Notes: a model not told the origin generated them from the sequence alone. A DNA stretch of 64,000 bases from Diphasiastrum complanatum (GCA_029204225.1 CM055106.1:12212107-12276106); one strand, 5' to 3'; shown: positions 1-11,450, counted from the stretch's first letter. A program made the numbers and translations.

Positions 1-435
1 GTCGCGGACTCTATTTCTACTGGTTGGCACCCACTGCCACCGCCCCATGCACTGTACACCTGCGCCACCGCCCCCACGTGCATCTGCAACAGCCACCCGC
101 TGCTGCATCCCGCACCCGCCACCACCTACGCCTCCGCCTCCGCCTTCGCCTCCGCCAAAGGCAGCCTGGTCGAAACCAAGAGGGCCGCAAGCAGTAAACA
201 GGACTCCCAAGTAGATAAGAAGGCAACAATGTCAACTTACCTGGCCGTCATAGATGATCTTAATATTGTGAAGGCTTTGTCGATTGTGTTGAAAATCATG
301 ATCTTCCTGTCTTTTTTATGTTAACAAAGAGACCCCAAGCAACTCATAAAATCGATGTGTTATGTCCTATAAGTGACACTGCAACCTTTTGGTTGAGGGA
401 AGAATGAGGACAATGTCAAATCAGGCATAAAGCAG
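1..435. other. No gene recognised; GC-rich trinucleotide stretch
   Basis: The first 240 bp are unusually GC-rich with iterated CCGCCT/CCGCCA triplets around 95-165. They give open frames that look like low-complexity artefacts. The rest to about 435 is AT-rich and I recognise nothing in it. Confidence 0.5.
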
Positions 436-439
436 AGTG

Positions 440-1720
440 GATGAGCAAATGAGCCAGGCGGGCGCATCTTCACCTTCTTCATGACATGAGGCGCTCCAAG
501 ACAGCCTGATTGACGCCAACAGTGCTACGGATGGGAGAAGACAAATCAGTACCCAGCCGAATTCGTGCTAGAACTCTCTCATACAGAGCAACCAGTGCCG
601 CGAGAATAGAGTCGGAAAAGCCAAGCTGACGTAGTCTGCTGATCAAAAGATGACGGGGAACGGTATCAAAAGCCTTAGAGAGATCAATGAAACAAGCAAA
701 TACCTTCTTGCCCATATGCTTTGCCTCCTCAATGATAGTACGTAGAGTGAGGACATGATCAAGAGTGCTATAACCCCAGCGGAAGCCAGCCTGGCCAGTC
801 GCATATAATAGTCGAGAATCAGCCGTCTGCCGTAACGAAGTTCTAGAGAATAGTGGCGTACAACTTGGCCACGGTATGACCAATCATAATAGTGTGATAG
901 TTGTGGACATTCATGGCATCACCTGCTTTAAGAATGGGATGAAGGAGAATGGTGGCCCAAGGTATGGGGAAACCATCAACGACAGAGCGGTTGAAACAGC
1001 AGGCCAGGAAAGGGGAGGCGAGTTTGGCAATTGGTTTGAGGAGCTTGGCTGAAAGGAGGTCAATGTCAGACGTACGATTGTTCTTGAGTTTGTAGATGGT
1101 GGCTTCAACCATGTCAAGAGAAAAGAGGTCACAGTGGGTAGGACGAGAAGAAAGAGAGATGGAAGGGTGAGCAGTTGTATATAGGTTGGTTGCATAGTCG
1201 ACCCAGGATTGAAGAGGGATGGGTGCAATGGATAGGGGCTTATGAAGAAAGATCTTCCAAAAAGTAGCCGAGGAAGCAGAGTGGAGGGAGCGAACGAGGT
1301 AGGAGGAACGGGAAGAAAAGTAGGCCACTTTCTTTTTGCGGAGAAGGGAACGAAGCTGCTTTTCTGCGGAAGAATACAGTGTAGAATTGGAGAATTTGAG
1401 CAACTCGACATATTTCTGGAAGAAAGAACAGTCGTTGTCATACCATTTATTATGGGTACGATGATGAGAAGAGAAGCGGCGAGGGGGTGCAATGGCATGA
1501 GTGGCAGTAGTCAGGGCATGTGTTAAAAAGGAGGCTTGGGTAGTGACATCGGAGGAGGAAGGAAAGTGGTCCAGAAGACGAGAGACGTGGGCAACATAGG
1601 CCTGGGATTGATGAGGAGGTATACGATAGCGGGCGGACTTGGCGCTGGGGAGAAGGAGAGGTAGAGTAGAGAGTGATCAGCGAGGACGGGGGTAGCGATG
1701 GTGAAGGATGCTAGGCACAA
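440..1720 (-). mobile_element. LINE (non-LTR retrotransposon) remnant, linker and reverse transcriptase
   Basis: Read on the minus strand from about 1700, broken frames give a linker (DHSLLYLSFSP, then KKKVAYFSSRSS), NYHTIMIGHTVAKLYATIL and, in another frame, the RT core: ATGQAGFRWGYSTLDHVLTL, ACFIDLSKAFDTVPRHLL, RLRQLGFSDSILAALVALYE. This is the same family as the LINE at 13-16 kb, which reads FVDFKKAFDSVPRSLLIQRL. One frameshift lies near 860. After VGVNQA the conserved KQGCSLSPTLFGLYIDELE segment has collapsed to VLERLMS, suggesting a small internal deletion, and the FADD box is absent. Dead copy inside or downstream of an SSIII intron, in the same orientation as the gene. Confidence 0.85.
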
Positions 1721-3536
1721 AGAAAGCTAGAAAGAAGTGAGAGTTGCATGGAGATGGAAGCAGTGAGGAGATGATGGCTGCGTGGAGATGGAAGCATGGA
1801 GATGGAAAAGGTGAGGTGATGGAAGCATGAGAGAGAGAGAGAGAGAGAGGCTTTTTTTTTTTTAAAATGTGTTTTAATGGGTTTAGACATGTCGTAGAAA
1901 TACTAGTACTGAGTAGATACATCCAATTTCATTTTCTATCTCTAACTTAGTGGCTTTAGTGCTTCTTGTGATTTGTGATCACTGATAAGTCATAAATTAA
2001 GAAGTCTAAAACTTGGGAAGCTCTAAGGTGAGAAATTGTTTTGAAACACGATAGCAAGTACATGATTAATAAAAGCAAGACACCTAGTATTCGAACCTTA
2101 GAATTTGGATTTTTTTTCTAGTTGTTTCGAACGAAAGAAATGTGTTTCGAAACAGGTCCGTTTCGAACGGGATGTTTGAAATGTGTTTCTTTATTCGAAA
2201 CGCGTTTCAATGAAACATTGCCTATGAGCAATCGTATTGTGATGGGCGTGTCATGAAACAAAATAATATCTCCCTCAAATCTCATAGTATACAGGGCATC
2301 TTAAGATAAAATGCTCCACATCTTGTTTTCCCATTCTTTCACTCCCATTGCAGCAGCCACTATCTCTCACAAGTGCATATTCTAGGGTTACTCTCTCGTG
2401 CCTCATGCTCTTTTGCTGGAGATCTTTATATTGCATTACTCTACATTGGTTTGGATTACAACAACAAGCTTACTAGACAGGTTGTTTGTTTCTTTTTTGC
2501 AATAGCTCTTCTCTGTCAGCAGTTGTGGTTTCTTGATAGCAGGTTCTTTAGCTCCAATAGTCCTTTCGAACTCTAATGGCCTCCTTTGGGATTCCTACCT
2601 TAGGGCCCACTGTCGGTCTCATTGTTTCTTTTGGATCTTTAGTACAAGTGCTTGGTGCAGTATGATGGTTGGTTTCTTAGAGATCCTACTTGGGATCCTC
2701 CATCATAGCTATTGTGTCCTCCACAACCAATTGCACCCACTTCTTGCTCCTAATGGACAAGGCTTGTTTCTTATCAAAATGAGTGTTATGGACATAGATG
2801 TCCATATGATGGACGTTACATGCATCACTGATACATTATAATAGTGACATCTATTTTTTTATTGCTTTTAATATTAGCATGTCATTTGATATTGTTATCA
2901 AGAGAAAGCTTCTATTTGTATTTGATAGGCCTAGGACCTATATTTTATATGGTTCTTAATTTGTGCCTTAGTATTTGAATTTCCATATTTCCCTCGAGTT
3001 CTTTGAAGGTAGGTAGCTCTTTTTATTCTAGAGATCTCCCCTAGTATTGCTCAAGTGGAGCTTTAGTCTCAAACATCTATTATATTCAGGTTATATTCTC
3101 AAGTAGAGAACCTTATTTGATATCATTTATGTCTATTGTTCATGATGTGATGCCATATATGGGGTATGGGGTGTAACTCCATACCTTCCAACCCCATCCA
3201 GTCCATTTGTGCCCCTCTAACAAAGGCTCAATAGCCTGAGAATAATAAATTATCACTAGTCTATGCCAAATAAATGGGTATGTCCAAAGCAGTGCCTTCT
3301 TACAAAACACTGCTCTCAATGTGGGTAGTAAAACAAAATGGCATCTACTAAAATGAATAAAGAAAGTTGTTTGATATAGAAAATGCAATTCCACAAACTA
3401 AGTGTAGTAGCCAAGGAGTCTGAAAAACTATAGTAGCAGCACAAACTATGAATTGCAAAATGGCAAGTGTCATAGAACTAGTTGCAGAGTAACCATGTTG
3501 AACTAAAAGCTGCAGTATGAGCTAGAGCTTCCTTCC
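1721..3536. other. Intronic DNA, no gene recognised
   Basis: Contains a short (GA)n at 1831-1850, an A/T run, and one palindromic-word locus at about 2116-2215. Short open frames at 2373-2841 and 3140-3394 have no recognisable domain and were not called. Confidence 0.5.
2116..2215. repeat. Palindromic-word locus (TTTCGAA / GAAACGCGTTTC)
   Basis: About 100 bp in which TTTCGAA, CGAAAC and GTTTCGAAC recur in both orientations, ending in CGAAACGCGTTTCAATGAAAC. One of about twenty such loci in the window. Confidence 0.7.
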
Positions 3537-3626
3537 TAATTGGAATCAATCGGATAGGGATCGGTCGAATCGGCCTTTTCGGATTGGTCCTAGGGTTTTC
3601 GAATTGGTGAAACTGTTTTAGGGTTT
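3537..3626. repeat. Palindromic-word locus (AATCGG / CGGATT)
   Basis: Iterates AATCGG, ATCGGTCGAATCGG and CGGATTGG, then a GGTTTTCGAATTGG stretch. A matching locus lies at 4096-4172. Confidence 0.65.
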
Positions 3627-3947
3627 CAGAAATAAAATTATCTTGTAAATTTGTCTAGAATTCAAAAAAGCCAAAAACATAGTTGCATAATGCATTGATG
3701 ATAATAGATATCATTATTGAATAATAAGCATTAAAGAGATCAACAGTTTAAACTTTACACAGTACGTGTTACCTGACACCTGTATTATTATGTATACTTT
3801 TAGAGTTTGAACTTAATACAATAAACCTGAAAGTGACCTCAAATTATAGATGAATCATGAAACAAATAACAATAAAATTATAAAGGTATGAACTCAAAAC
3901 ATTCAACCTTCAACAATCTAGATTCCAATTTAAATTTTACATAATTC

Positions 3948-3951
<4 letters not shown>

Positions 3952-3988
<37 letters not shown>

Positions 3989-4010
3989 ACACACACACAC
4001 ACACACACAC
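3952..4010. repeat. Compound microsatellite (CT)n(CA)n
   Basis: About 34 bp of CT followed directly by about 24 bp of CA. Confidence 0.97.
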
Positions 4011-4095
4011 TCTATTGCGCTCTCACAACGAAGAACAACAAAAAGAGAGAGAAGGGGACTTCTTTGTAATTGGGTCCTGTGAGAGATTTTTTTTA

Positions 4096-4172
4096 GGGAA
4101 ATCCGATTCGGAGATTTGAATTGGCCGAATCGGAATCGTGATTCGGTCAGCACCGAATATCGATTCAGTGAA
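4096..4172. repeat. Palindromic-word locus (CGATTCGG / CCGAATCG)
   Basis: Repeats CCGATTCGGAG, GGCCGAATCGGAATCG, GATTCGGTC and CCGAATATCGATTC within 77 bp. The same word type as at 3537-3626. Confidence 0.65.
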
Positions 4173-5287
4173 ACTATAATATGAGCGGTATAAACCTGTA
4201 CTACTAAATAGTAGCATGAAGTTGAGTTGAGCTATACAGATGGACTAGAAAAGGCATCAAGAAAGCTTGTGCATTTCATATGTTTCATAAAGGAGTGTCA
4301 ACTTGGATTAACATTGAAATAAATCATCTTCAGACATTTGATTGATTTTCACATTTTGTTGCAATACTTGTAGGTTGATAGTTAAAGCATTTCATTTCAT
4401 GGTTTATGGAAAAATGAGGAATGGCTAATTTAATATTCTATTTTCATTCTAAGGCTTGAAATTAAATTGTAGACCAAAATTTTTGTTTCCTACAATCAAT
4501 CATCTAATAATTTAAGAATTCCAACTATTTCAATAGTTTAAGCTGCGCATTTATGTTGTAGTTAATAGTATCTGATTCCTACGTTGTAGTCAATGGTATC
4601 TATAATAGCCAAATCAAGATTAGAGAGCTCAAAGTCATTCATATTTGGTGACCATTGAAGACCAATTATTTTGAACCATTTTCATGTTGAATGACCCTAT
4701 AGAATTTGTGAGTCTCCCTTGTTAAAAGGGTCCATTCACCCAAACCGAAAGTCAAAATAATTTGAAAAAATAAGATAATTTGTTTGAAGTGCTATAGAAA
4801 CCATTTCAGACGTTTCTTCCAAAAAGTTATTGAAAGGCTATGTTTGTATCATAGCTTGCAGCAAATCACGATAAGGTAGCTTTGCAATTCTCGAATATAT
4901 AGTTTTGCAATTCACGACTAGCTGCAACAAATCGAAAATAATAATAACAATAATAATTTTTACACTTCTCCCTGAAATTTTTTGATGTGCAACTACTGGA
5001 AACCCTAAATCCTCCATGTATTCTCTTTATACTGATACCCATATTGCATGTATTTACAAAAAAAAAAAAATTGTGAATCGCGATTCACAATCCCATCGAG
5101 AATCGCTACTTATGTGCCTTGGACAAACACTTACAAAAGTTGCAAAGTAAAGAACATTCAGAAGTGATACAAATAGCTAAATATGAAAATTTGAGCAACA
5201 AATTTGTGACTTTCACCAAAATCTCCACAATGAAAATTTATTTGATCATGAAGTCCAAAAACTTATATGGTACATCTTTTTACTTAC
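4173..5287. other. SSIII intron (5' end of the last visible intron) with AT-rich DNA
   Basis: AT-rich, no gene recognised. Near 4860-4925 and 5071-5107 it contains GAATCG/CGATTC words, including a perfect 20-bp palindrome. Confidence 0.5.
5071..5090. repeat. Perfect 20-bp palindrome
   Basis: TTGTGAATCGCGATTCACAA, a perfect inverted repeat following an A run. It belongs to the GAATCG word group. Confidence 0.95.
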
Positions 5288-5393
5288 AGGATTTTGGCCT
5301 CTTCGTAGCAAAAATTCAAGAGATGCCTGACAGAAGAAATTAAATCGTGCTGCATCATCTCTTCGACCATAGATGCACCCAACCCAAAACATT
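5288..5393 (-). CDS. SS3: SSIII exon: GT5 domain, last exon seen in window
   Basis: 106 bp. The acceptor ATCTTGCAG ends at 5394; the donor GTAAGTA begins at 5287 and is consensus. The first base completes Gly, then MFWVGCIYGRRDDAARFNFF and CQASLEFLLRRGQNP follow. The family block is FxxGCVYGxxDDAxRFGFFCHAALEFLLQ. The next part of the enzyme should start with DIIHCHDWSSAP; no such sequence was seen from 1 to 5287 on the minus strand, so the gene continues beyond the left edge. Confidence 0.93.
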
Positions 5394-5760
5394 CTGCAAG
5401 ATATTTACAAAATATGTCAAATGCCAATATCTCTACATGTTTTCCATCAATAACTTCAAGTTTATAACTAAACTAAACACTCCCCTACACTTCAGAACCA
5501 AACTTAAACAGTAGTTGCTAAGAGAGATCAAACTATCTTAGTAGTTGTCATTTAGCAATTCCAAAAAACATCAGATGAGACCAGATTGAGTCCTTGTAGC
5601 TTCTCTTAAACACAAAAATAGCTAGAAACCAAGTCATGTACCCATTAATGTTTCCAACTTTCCACAAACCGTGGTTTAAATAGATTGATTAGAACGGCGG
5701 ATCAGTTTTGACCTGGCGGACAAGTGACTTTTAGCCCAAGGCCTAATTCGGGCCAGTCCA

Positions 5761-5762
<2 letters not shown>

Positions 5763-5848
<86 letters not shown>
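5763..5848. repeat. Compound microsatellite (GT)n(GA)n
   Basis: About 46 bp of GT followed by about 35 bp of GA, in the SSIII intron between the 6.4-kb and 5.3-kb exons. Confidence 0.97.
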
Positions 5849-5849
<1 letters not shown>

Positions 5850-6074
5850 ACTGTGTAACTAGTTAGTGTGGGTGGATTGATGATTGTGTGTGGGTGGGAG
5901 TGGTGGATTGATGATTGTGAGGTATTTTTTGCCATGGATTCATTGTGAGGGTTTAGGGTTTAGGCTTAAGAGTGTATAGGGGTTTTTGTGCATTGTGAGA
6001 TGATTAAATGGTTCTAGCCCTTCAGAATCCAGCTTAAATTAGTAAAATTGTTTCAGGGTTGTTTATTTGGTAAT

Positions 6075-6187
6075 TGATATTGGCCTTTTGTTCAAAAACA
6101 TTACATGTTGCACAAATTATTTTTTAATTGGTATTTGATATTGGCCTTTTGTTCAAAAACATTACATGTTGCACAAATTATTTTTTA
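6075..6187. repeat. 61-bp tandem duplication in SSIII intron
   Basis: TGATATTGGCCTTTTGTTC starts at 6075 and again at 6136, followed by the same text through GCACAAATTATTTTTTAA. Almost identical copies, so probably a recent slippage or duplication. Confidence 0.9.
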
Positions 6188-6189
6188 AA

Positions 6190-6270
6190 AGGTTCGAACC
6201 GGTTCCCAATTCGACCCCAACAGTCTAATTCGAATCGGTTCAAATCGGTCGAATCGGCTGGAAACACTTG
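6190..6270. repeat. Palindromic-word locus (GGTTCGAACCGG / CGAATCGG)
   Basis: GGTTCGAACCGGTTCCC and then CGAATCGGTTC, AATCGGTCGAATCGGCTGG within 80 bp. It ends TCGAATCGGCTGGAAAC, a phrase nearly repeated at 63690-63715. Confidence 0.75.
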
Positions 6271-6367
6271 TACCCATCCCCAAAATTAACACATACTATT
6301 AGGATTGAAAAACAGCTCAAGAGCAAATTATATCTGCATAGGATTTCTCGGGGAAAAAGTGACCTAC

Positions 6368-6477
6368 CCATTTTCAGGTTCCAAAAAGTGCACATTTAAG
6401 CCTTCCACTTTCCCATTCCACACTTTGACTCGAGTAGCACCCAAATTGAAGTGTGATTCTTCCGTAAGATCATGTAT
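6368..6477 (-). CDS. SS3: SSIII exon: GT5 N-terminal subdomain
   Basis: 110 bp. It opens after TTTTTTTAGCAG (ending at 6478) in phase 0 and closes in phase 2 at GTAGGT (6367). The product is IHDLTEESHFNLGATRVKVW, then NGKVEGLNVHFLEPENG. It corresponds to the SSIII block usually reading VKDLxxxxSYxWGGTEIKVWxGKVEGLxVYFLEPQNG. The segment around TEESHFNLGATR differs from the usual SYxWGGTEI, so it is more diverged than neighbouring exons, but KVW, GKVEGL and FLEPENG are kept. The split Gly codon GG|A is completed by the next exon. Confidence 0.93.
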
Positions 6478-6867
6478 CTGCTAAAAAAAAAAAAGTATCC
6501 ATGTCATTACCTGAGGTTCACTATCAAGCATTCTTTTTTGTCTCACCGTTGAGGAGAGAATTTGGAAAACATGGCATTGCAATTTGCAACCAGACCACCT
6601 TATTTTGACAAACTCTCTGATAATGGTACTACAAAGCATGGTTAGAGCTCGCTAATTAGGGTAAAAGAGATAATGTTTCTCTAAACAGACTTCCACAGGA
6701 CTACAGAAAAGTTTCAGAACCAAGAAACTTATTTGAGTGCATGAAACTGAAGTTCCTCAAACAGTTCCTCAAGAAACTGTTTGAGGTTGTCATTCCTTTT
6801 CGCTTTGGTAGAATGATGAGTAATTATATGTATTTGTAGTTTTGATAGTATTCCTTTAAACCTTAGA

Positions 6868-6946
6868 AACCCGTTCCGACAGGTCAGAACGTACTGTACG
6901 TTCTGTACAGTACGTTCCGAAACGTACTGGGTCGGAACGTTTTTTT
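6868..6946. repeat. Palindromic-word locus (GTTCCGA / ACGTACTGTACGT)
   Basis: Contains CGTTCCGACAGG, AGAACGTACTGTACGTTCT, CAGTACGTTCCG, ACGTACTGGGTCGGAACG, then a T run. Confidence 0.75.
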
Positions 6947-8023
6947 TTCAAAACATAAAGAAAAAGGCACCTGGCCGCATCTGGCTTCTTTGTGAGGAAC
7001 GCATCTTGATATGCAAGAAATGAGTAGAGTTCTTTGTGAAAATCTTGTTCTGTCGGTTCATCTAGTCAGAATCAATTGGAGCTGGAACCCGGCCACCACA
7101 GTGAGGACTCCTTAGTCGTCCTCCTTTTTGGTTCCCTGTGATTGATGTGGGTAATCCGTTATCATGCTAGTGTGGCACCGCCCCTAGCTAATTTCTTGAC
7201 ATTTCCTTTTCACATATTATGCGCATGATGAACGAATTCAAAACATAGCATAAAGAATGTCCGAAAGTAGCAAGAAGTGTCAATAAATTGATGATTCTAC
7301 AACAAAGAAAGCACGGCACTGGATGGTTGTCTCAATCGCGCATATCTATCCCTCGATGGTTGTCATCCTGAAAACCATGTCAGGTGATGGCATTGTGTGC
7401 AGTTATCGTGCATTTCTGGATGGTTATCAAGCAATTGGATCTCCACTCGGTATCGCAGGTTATTCTTTGTTAAAAAAATACGTTTTTTTTTAATTATTTT
7501 TTGGGTCAGGTTCCGGAACGGAACACGTTCTGGAACGCATTCCGGAACGGGCAACTAAGCTTTAAACTCAAAAGTCTTAAAAGGCTGATGAAGAAGTGTC
7601 CCTATGTTGCCAAACTAGCTCTTACTGCACACCTAAGAAGAAAACTAAGTGTTATGAAGCTTCAGCAATACTGAATTCGATGAAAACTTGGTTGGTCCAA
7701 GTCATACCAAAGAAAGAAGGACCATAATTAGTTGAGAACACTGTAAAAATTAACAACGATAAATGCATATAATATCTAGCTAGAACAAGAAAGGTAGGCC
7801 AATGAGGTAGCTGGCCAAATTAGAAAAGTGAAAGACAAACAAGAAGTCATACACGAAATAAAAGAGAATACCAACACTATTGTAGGAGTAGGATCTGCGA
7901 TTTAATACATATGATAAACATTTTGCACACTCTTAAGACATGAACAATTCCAAATAGATCAATGTTTCCACTCAAGCCAAGCCACAACAAAGTATGAAAG
8001 TATTAGGAGTAGAATAACCTTAC
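6947..8023. other. SSIII intron between exons at 6.4 and 8.0 kb
   Basis: No gene or intact mobile element recognised. Contains a GGAACG word locus at 7508-7552 (TCCGGAACGGAACACGTTC and CATTCCGGAACGGG) beside T runs. Confidence 0.6.
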
Positions 8024-8131
8024 ATATTTGTAATCTAAACAATCATACTTGGGAAGCAAAACCTCCACATTGTGTCCTAATTCTTGCACGGCGCGTGAAA
8101 GGCTTGTGACAACATCACCAAGACCTCCAAC
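8024..8131 (-). CDS. SS3: SSIII exon: KxGGLGD ADP-glucose-binding loop
   Basis: 108 bp, 36 codons, phase 0 at both ends. The acceptor is TTCATTGCAG and the donor is GTAAGG (8023). It encodes VGGLGDVVTSLSRAVQEL, then GHNVEVLLPKYDCLDYKY. With the Lys that ends the preceding exon this rebuilds KVGGLGDVV, the N-terminal nucleotide-sugar-binding signature of GT5 starch synthases; the Lys and the two glycines are expected to contact ADP-glucose. The donor could alternatively be read a few bases away, but using TAT|GTAAGG keeps the frame into the next exon (KY-IHDLTEES). Confidence 0.95.
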
Positions 8132-9760
8132 CTGCAATGAAATTTATGTTTGTCAGGTCTACAGAACACAAAGTAATGTTTGCTTAATGTAAATCATTGG
8201 TAAATTTACTATGATTATATTAGTTTTCATCTTTTCCCATGCACATAAATTTAGTGTCAAAGCACAGAAACCCAAACACTGATTTGTAAAGCTTTGTTGA
8301 TTCAAGCTCTCAATGAAATATCGTATATTATATGTCTAAGAAAACACTAGCTCATGTTACCAGATTCAACAACAAACAATCTCTCATCCCTCCATGACAC
8401 AGTATGGACTCATGCTGTATAAATACTCAAGCAGCAAGAATGGCAATGCAAGTCACAATGGCAACATCTGAAACCAAAGTGCAGGACAAGAAGTAGAAAA
8501 TTTATAGAAGAATTAGGTACAGGGAAAAACATTTCCACAGCTTTTTTGTGGGGATATAGCCTGGGGAAATGTTTCCCCGAAACAGAAGTTATGTCATTAT
8601 TTTTAAGGCAAAATTTGAAATTTCTTTACAATTTCTAAGAGAGTCTTGTTGACTTCACTTCAACATGATCTCTCTCCCTTGCAGTGTAAAACCCCCTACC
8701 TTGCTGAGACAACATGTATGCAAAGACTAAAAGGTAGTTGCATTATTATAATCAATGCATGCATTTTGAAGGGCATGAAATCATAAAATATGCCTTGTGT
8801 TACAAATGGTATCTCAACAGGAGGTTGTACACCAAATTTGACTTTGAAAGGCTTTCTGAAAAAGCAGGCTATTATAATCATGTTTCCCCACACCAATGAT
8901 GGGCTTGTTCAAGAAGAAATAATGGAGCTAATTGAGTTGGAAAAAATCAAAGGAACAGAGCTGAAAATATTCTGTGTGTTGTAGATTGTTTCAGTCTGCA
9001 AGTTTGATGAAAGCAAACTGGAATACCATTGCCAGCTTACAGCACCTCCATTATGTTGTCTAAATTTGTATCAACATGTCACCCTTGAATATAACATTAT
9101 AGATTAGTTGGCAATAAAACAATCAGGTTGAAGGCCACCTTGAGAAATGATCTAAGGAAGACAACCTTTGGAGATTCAAGTACTAGGTTCTCGAAAACAA
9201 GTCAATATGAAATTAAATGTATTAGGCTCTGACACCTTCTTACAACCTGAGCAATGTGCAGCCATGGAAGCTCCAGAGTTCGATTGACTTAGGCCTCTGG
9301 GGATTTCTCAAAAAGCCTGCCATGTGTAACAACGCAATAATATTTTGGTTATTCTTCTAAGGTTATAGCAAATTAAAACCTTAGTTGCATCAGAACACGT
9401 TCCGGAACTTGACTGTTCCATACTATGCAACTAAGTGCAGAGCTTTATTTTTCTTTCTGCCATTTTCTTAACAAATGACCATAACCAAATATTGAAAAAA
9501 ACTACTTCACATCACAAAATATTGTGAGATATATGAACAATTCTTGAAAAGAACTAATAAGAGTTCCATATAAATATCAAAGAAGAAGGTAAAAAATCTA
9601 TATTACATACAAACTTGCCCATTCTGAAACAGAATGTGTTTCAGAATGCCAATCCGAATACATTCCATTTTGGAATGTGAACTGAAAAAAAAACAAACAA
9701 AACCTTTTGTTGAATTTTTTTTTTTTTTTAATTTTGTTAAAATTTTTGAATGCCATTGGG
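8132..9760. other. SSIII intron, no gene recognised
   Basis: AT-rich. Small word loci occur at 8536-8590 (GGGGAAATGTTTCCCC), 9384-9430 (ACGTTCCGGAAC framed by GTTGCAT and ATGCAAC) and 9617-9690 (TTCTGAAACAGAATGTG, CATTCCATTTTGGAATG). Open frames at 8696-8984 show no domain. Confidence 0.5.
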
Positions 9761-9837
9761 CGTCCTTAAATAGAGTATTTAGACATTAAAATTTTACTTA
9801 TATATAAAAAAAACATTTTTATCATTCCCAGTACATA

Positions 9838-9966
9838 GCCATAGTTGCAGCGAAACACGTTTCGCAATGCGAAACGTGATGAAATATATATACATATCAT
9901 AGATCCAGCGGTACCAGCGGATACTGCGGATCCCGGTACCGCGGATCCATACTGGTACCGCGGTAC
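9838..9966. repeat. Double palindromic-word locus (GAAACGTGTTTCG and GGTACCGCGG)
   Basis: Two different word sets lie side by side. The first, at about 9838-9880, is GAAACACGTTTCGC and GCGAAACGTG, preceded by CATAGTTGCA. The second, at about 9902-9966, iterates GCGGTACC, GCGGATCC and GGTACCGCGG. A TA-rich spacer divides them. Confidence 0.8.
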
Positions 9967-10059
9967 CATAATATAATAATATATTTATTATTATTATTTT
10001 TAACCTAAAAAAAATGCCCCCCTTCACTTAATCTCTCTCATCGTTTTCTCCCCTGCTAT

Positions 10060-10670
10060 CGCTGCTGTCCACGCCCTGCCTTCGCCCACAAAACGCGTGA
10101 TATGACCTGCCCTGCCTTACATTTGTTTTGCCTCGCCCTGCCTTCGCTGTCTTCGCCCATTTTCAGCGTCTCTCCAACACTAAACCCTGCTGTTTTTTTT
10201 CCAGCTTTATCTTCCTCTGCATTTTTTCCTTAGTTTTCTCCGTCACAATGGTGCAGTCCGACCTTGCCGATCTGTGGGACAACGTGGACGTTGTCAGGCG
10301 GGTTGCCGACAAGACCAACAAGATCGGTGCAAAGGTCGTGCGTTGCCGGTATTGCCTAGTCGAATTCACTTCGTCCCTCACTTGCCTTAAAGGCCACTTG
10401 CTCGGTGCACGCGCCAAAAATGGTGCCTCCATAAATGCTGCCTCTTGTGCCAGCATGTCCGTCCCCGCCAGGCAGTGACTATTGGACACCTACGGGCCAC
10501 GTCTTGTGGCGGGGGAGAACGCCATTTACGTTCTCCGGTTCTGCACCGCTCCTTATGTGGCTGACCCCGACTTGCTGCCTGCTTGGCTGGCACGCACGAG
10601 GAGAGGGAGTGCATCCTCGTCCCGTCCCACTGCTCCTCATTGTTGAAAAGATGAAAAATCATCTATCTTG
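10060..10670 (+). pseudogene. BED-type zinc-finger fragment, probably from a hAT-like transposon
   Basis: An open frame at 10248-10478 starts MVQSDLADLWDNVDVVRRVA and continues with VRCRYCLVEFTSSL, CLKGHLLGAR. The CxxC spacing, the conserved F/S positions and HLLG resemble the BED zinc finger found at the N-terminus of hAT-family transposases and related plant proteins. The frame stops soon after the finger and no transposase catalytic or dimerisation domain follows. It is antisense to SSIII and lies within its intron, so I read it as a transposon or captured-gene fragment. A second unrelated-looking BED fragment is at 55.3 kb. Confidence 0.55.
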
Positions 10671-11450
10671 ACTTTAGGCTTTTGACAAAAGTTTTACTAT
10701 GTATATGAGATGTTTCATATTGTAAATGCCAAATTTGGCCTAGAAGAAACTCGAGCTACATGGTTTCTTGAAGTCTAGTTAGTCATTTACAATCTGCATA
10801 TAGAATGTAGACATAGAAATGTCAATAATAGGCTTGTAGAAACTCGTGGCACATCACATGCAATGGTTGTAAGTGTTCCATAGTGACATGCAAGGCATGC
10901 ACAAAGTGAATTGGACACATGCATGATGATTTGTACAATTCTAGTTAAAAATTTGACACTTGGTAAAAGTAGGTAGAAATGCATGCATGTAAAGTGACAA
11001 ATGTCACTAGTTCTCTAGTTCTCACTTTTAGATGTGGATGAAAGTTGAGAGAGATGGTTCTACCTCGAGCTACTCCAATCTTCATAAATATGTGAAGGCT
11101 CTCTCATAACTTTTGATGAAGAACCAAGCTTTAAAGCTATTCCATGTCAATTTGGATCTATACTATTGTTTGCTTGAATTTTGCTCTCTCTTTCTCTCTC
11201 TAACTCGAGTAGAGGCTTATACTAATGCATTAAATTCTTGTACTTCTTCTCTTTTGTTTTTCAAAGCAATCATATTTTGATTCTTAGCATGCTAGATTGT
11301 GATTTAGCCATAAAATCTTGTACTAGATCTTGGCATTCAATCTAGAATCAATTTATGTGCTAAACACAATGCTTAACAAGATCATTCACACTTGAGGATC
11401 ATTCCCCACACGTGTGAGCTTGCTGGAATTTTATCATGGTATCAAAGCCA
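10642..11450 (+). mobile_element. Probable LTR with primer-binding site of an LTR retrotransposon
   Basis: TGGTATCAAAGCCA at 11437-11450 matches the initiator-tRNA primer-binding site used by many plant Copia elements. It follows directly after TTTTATCA, so the DNA before it should be a 5' LTR ending in CA. A plausible start is TGTTGAAAAGATG at 10642. No gag follows; LINE ORF1-like sequence is met instead within about 150 bp. Boundaries are inferred. Confidence 0.45.

Noticed and set aside
1-5287. The next SSIII exon (HCHDWSSAP-type)
   Set aside because: Looked for on the minus strand and not found; the gene is taken to continue beyond the left edge.
5702-5935. Open frame with Ser-Leu and Thr-His repeats
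   Set aside because: Translation of the (GT)n(GA)n microsatellite.
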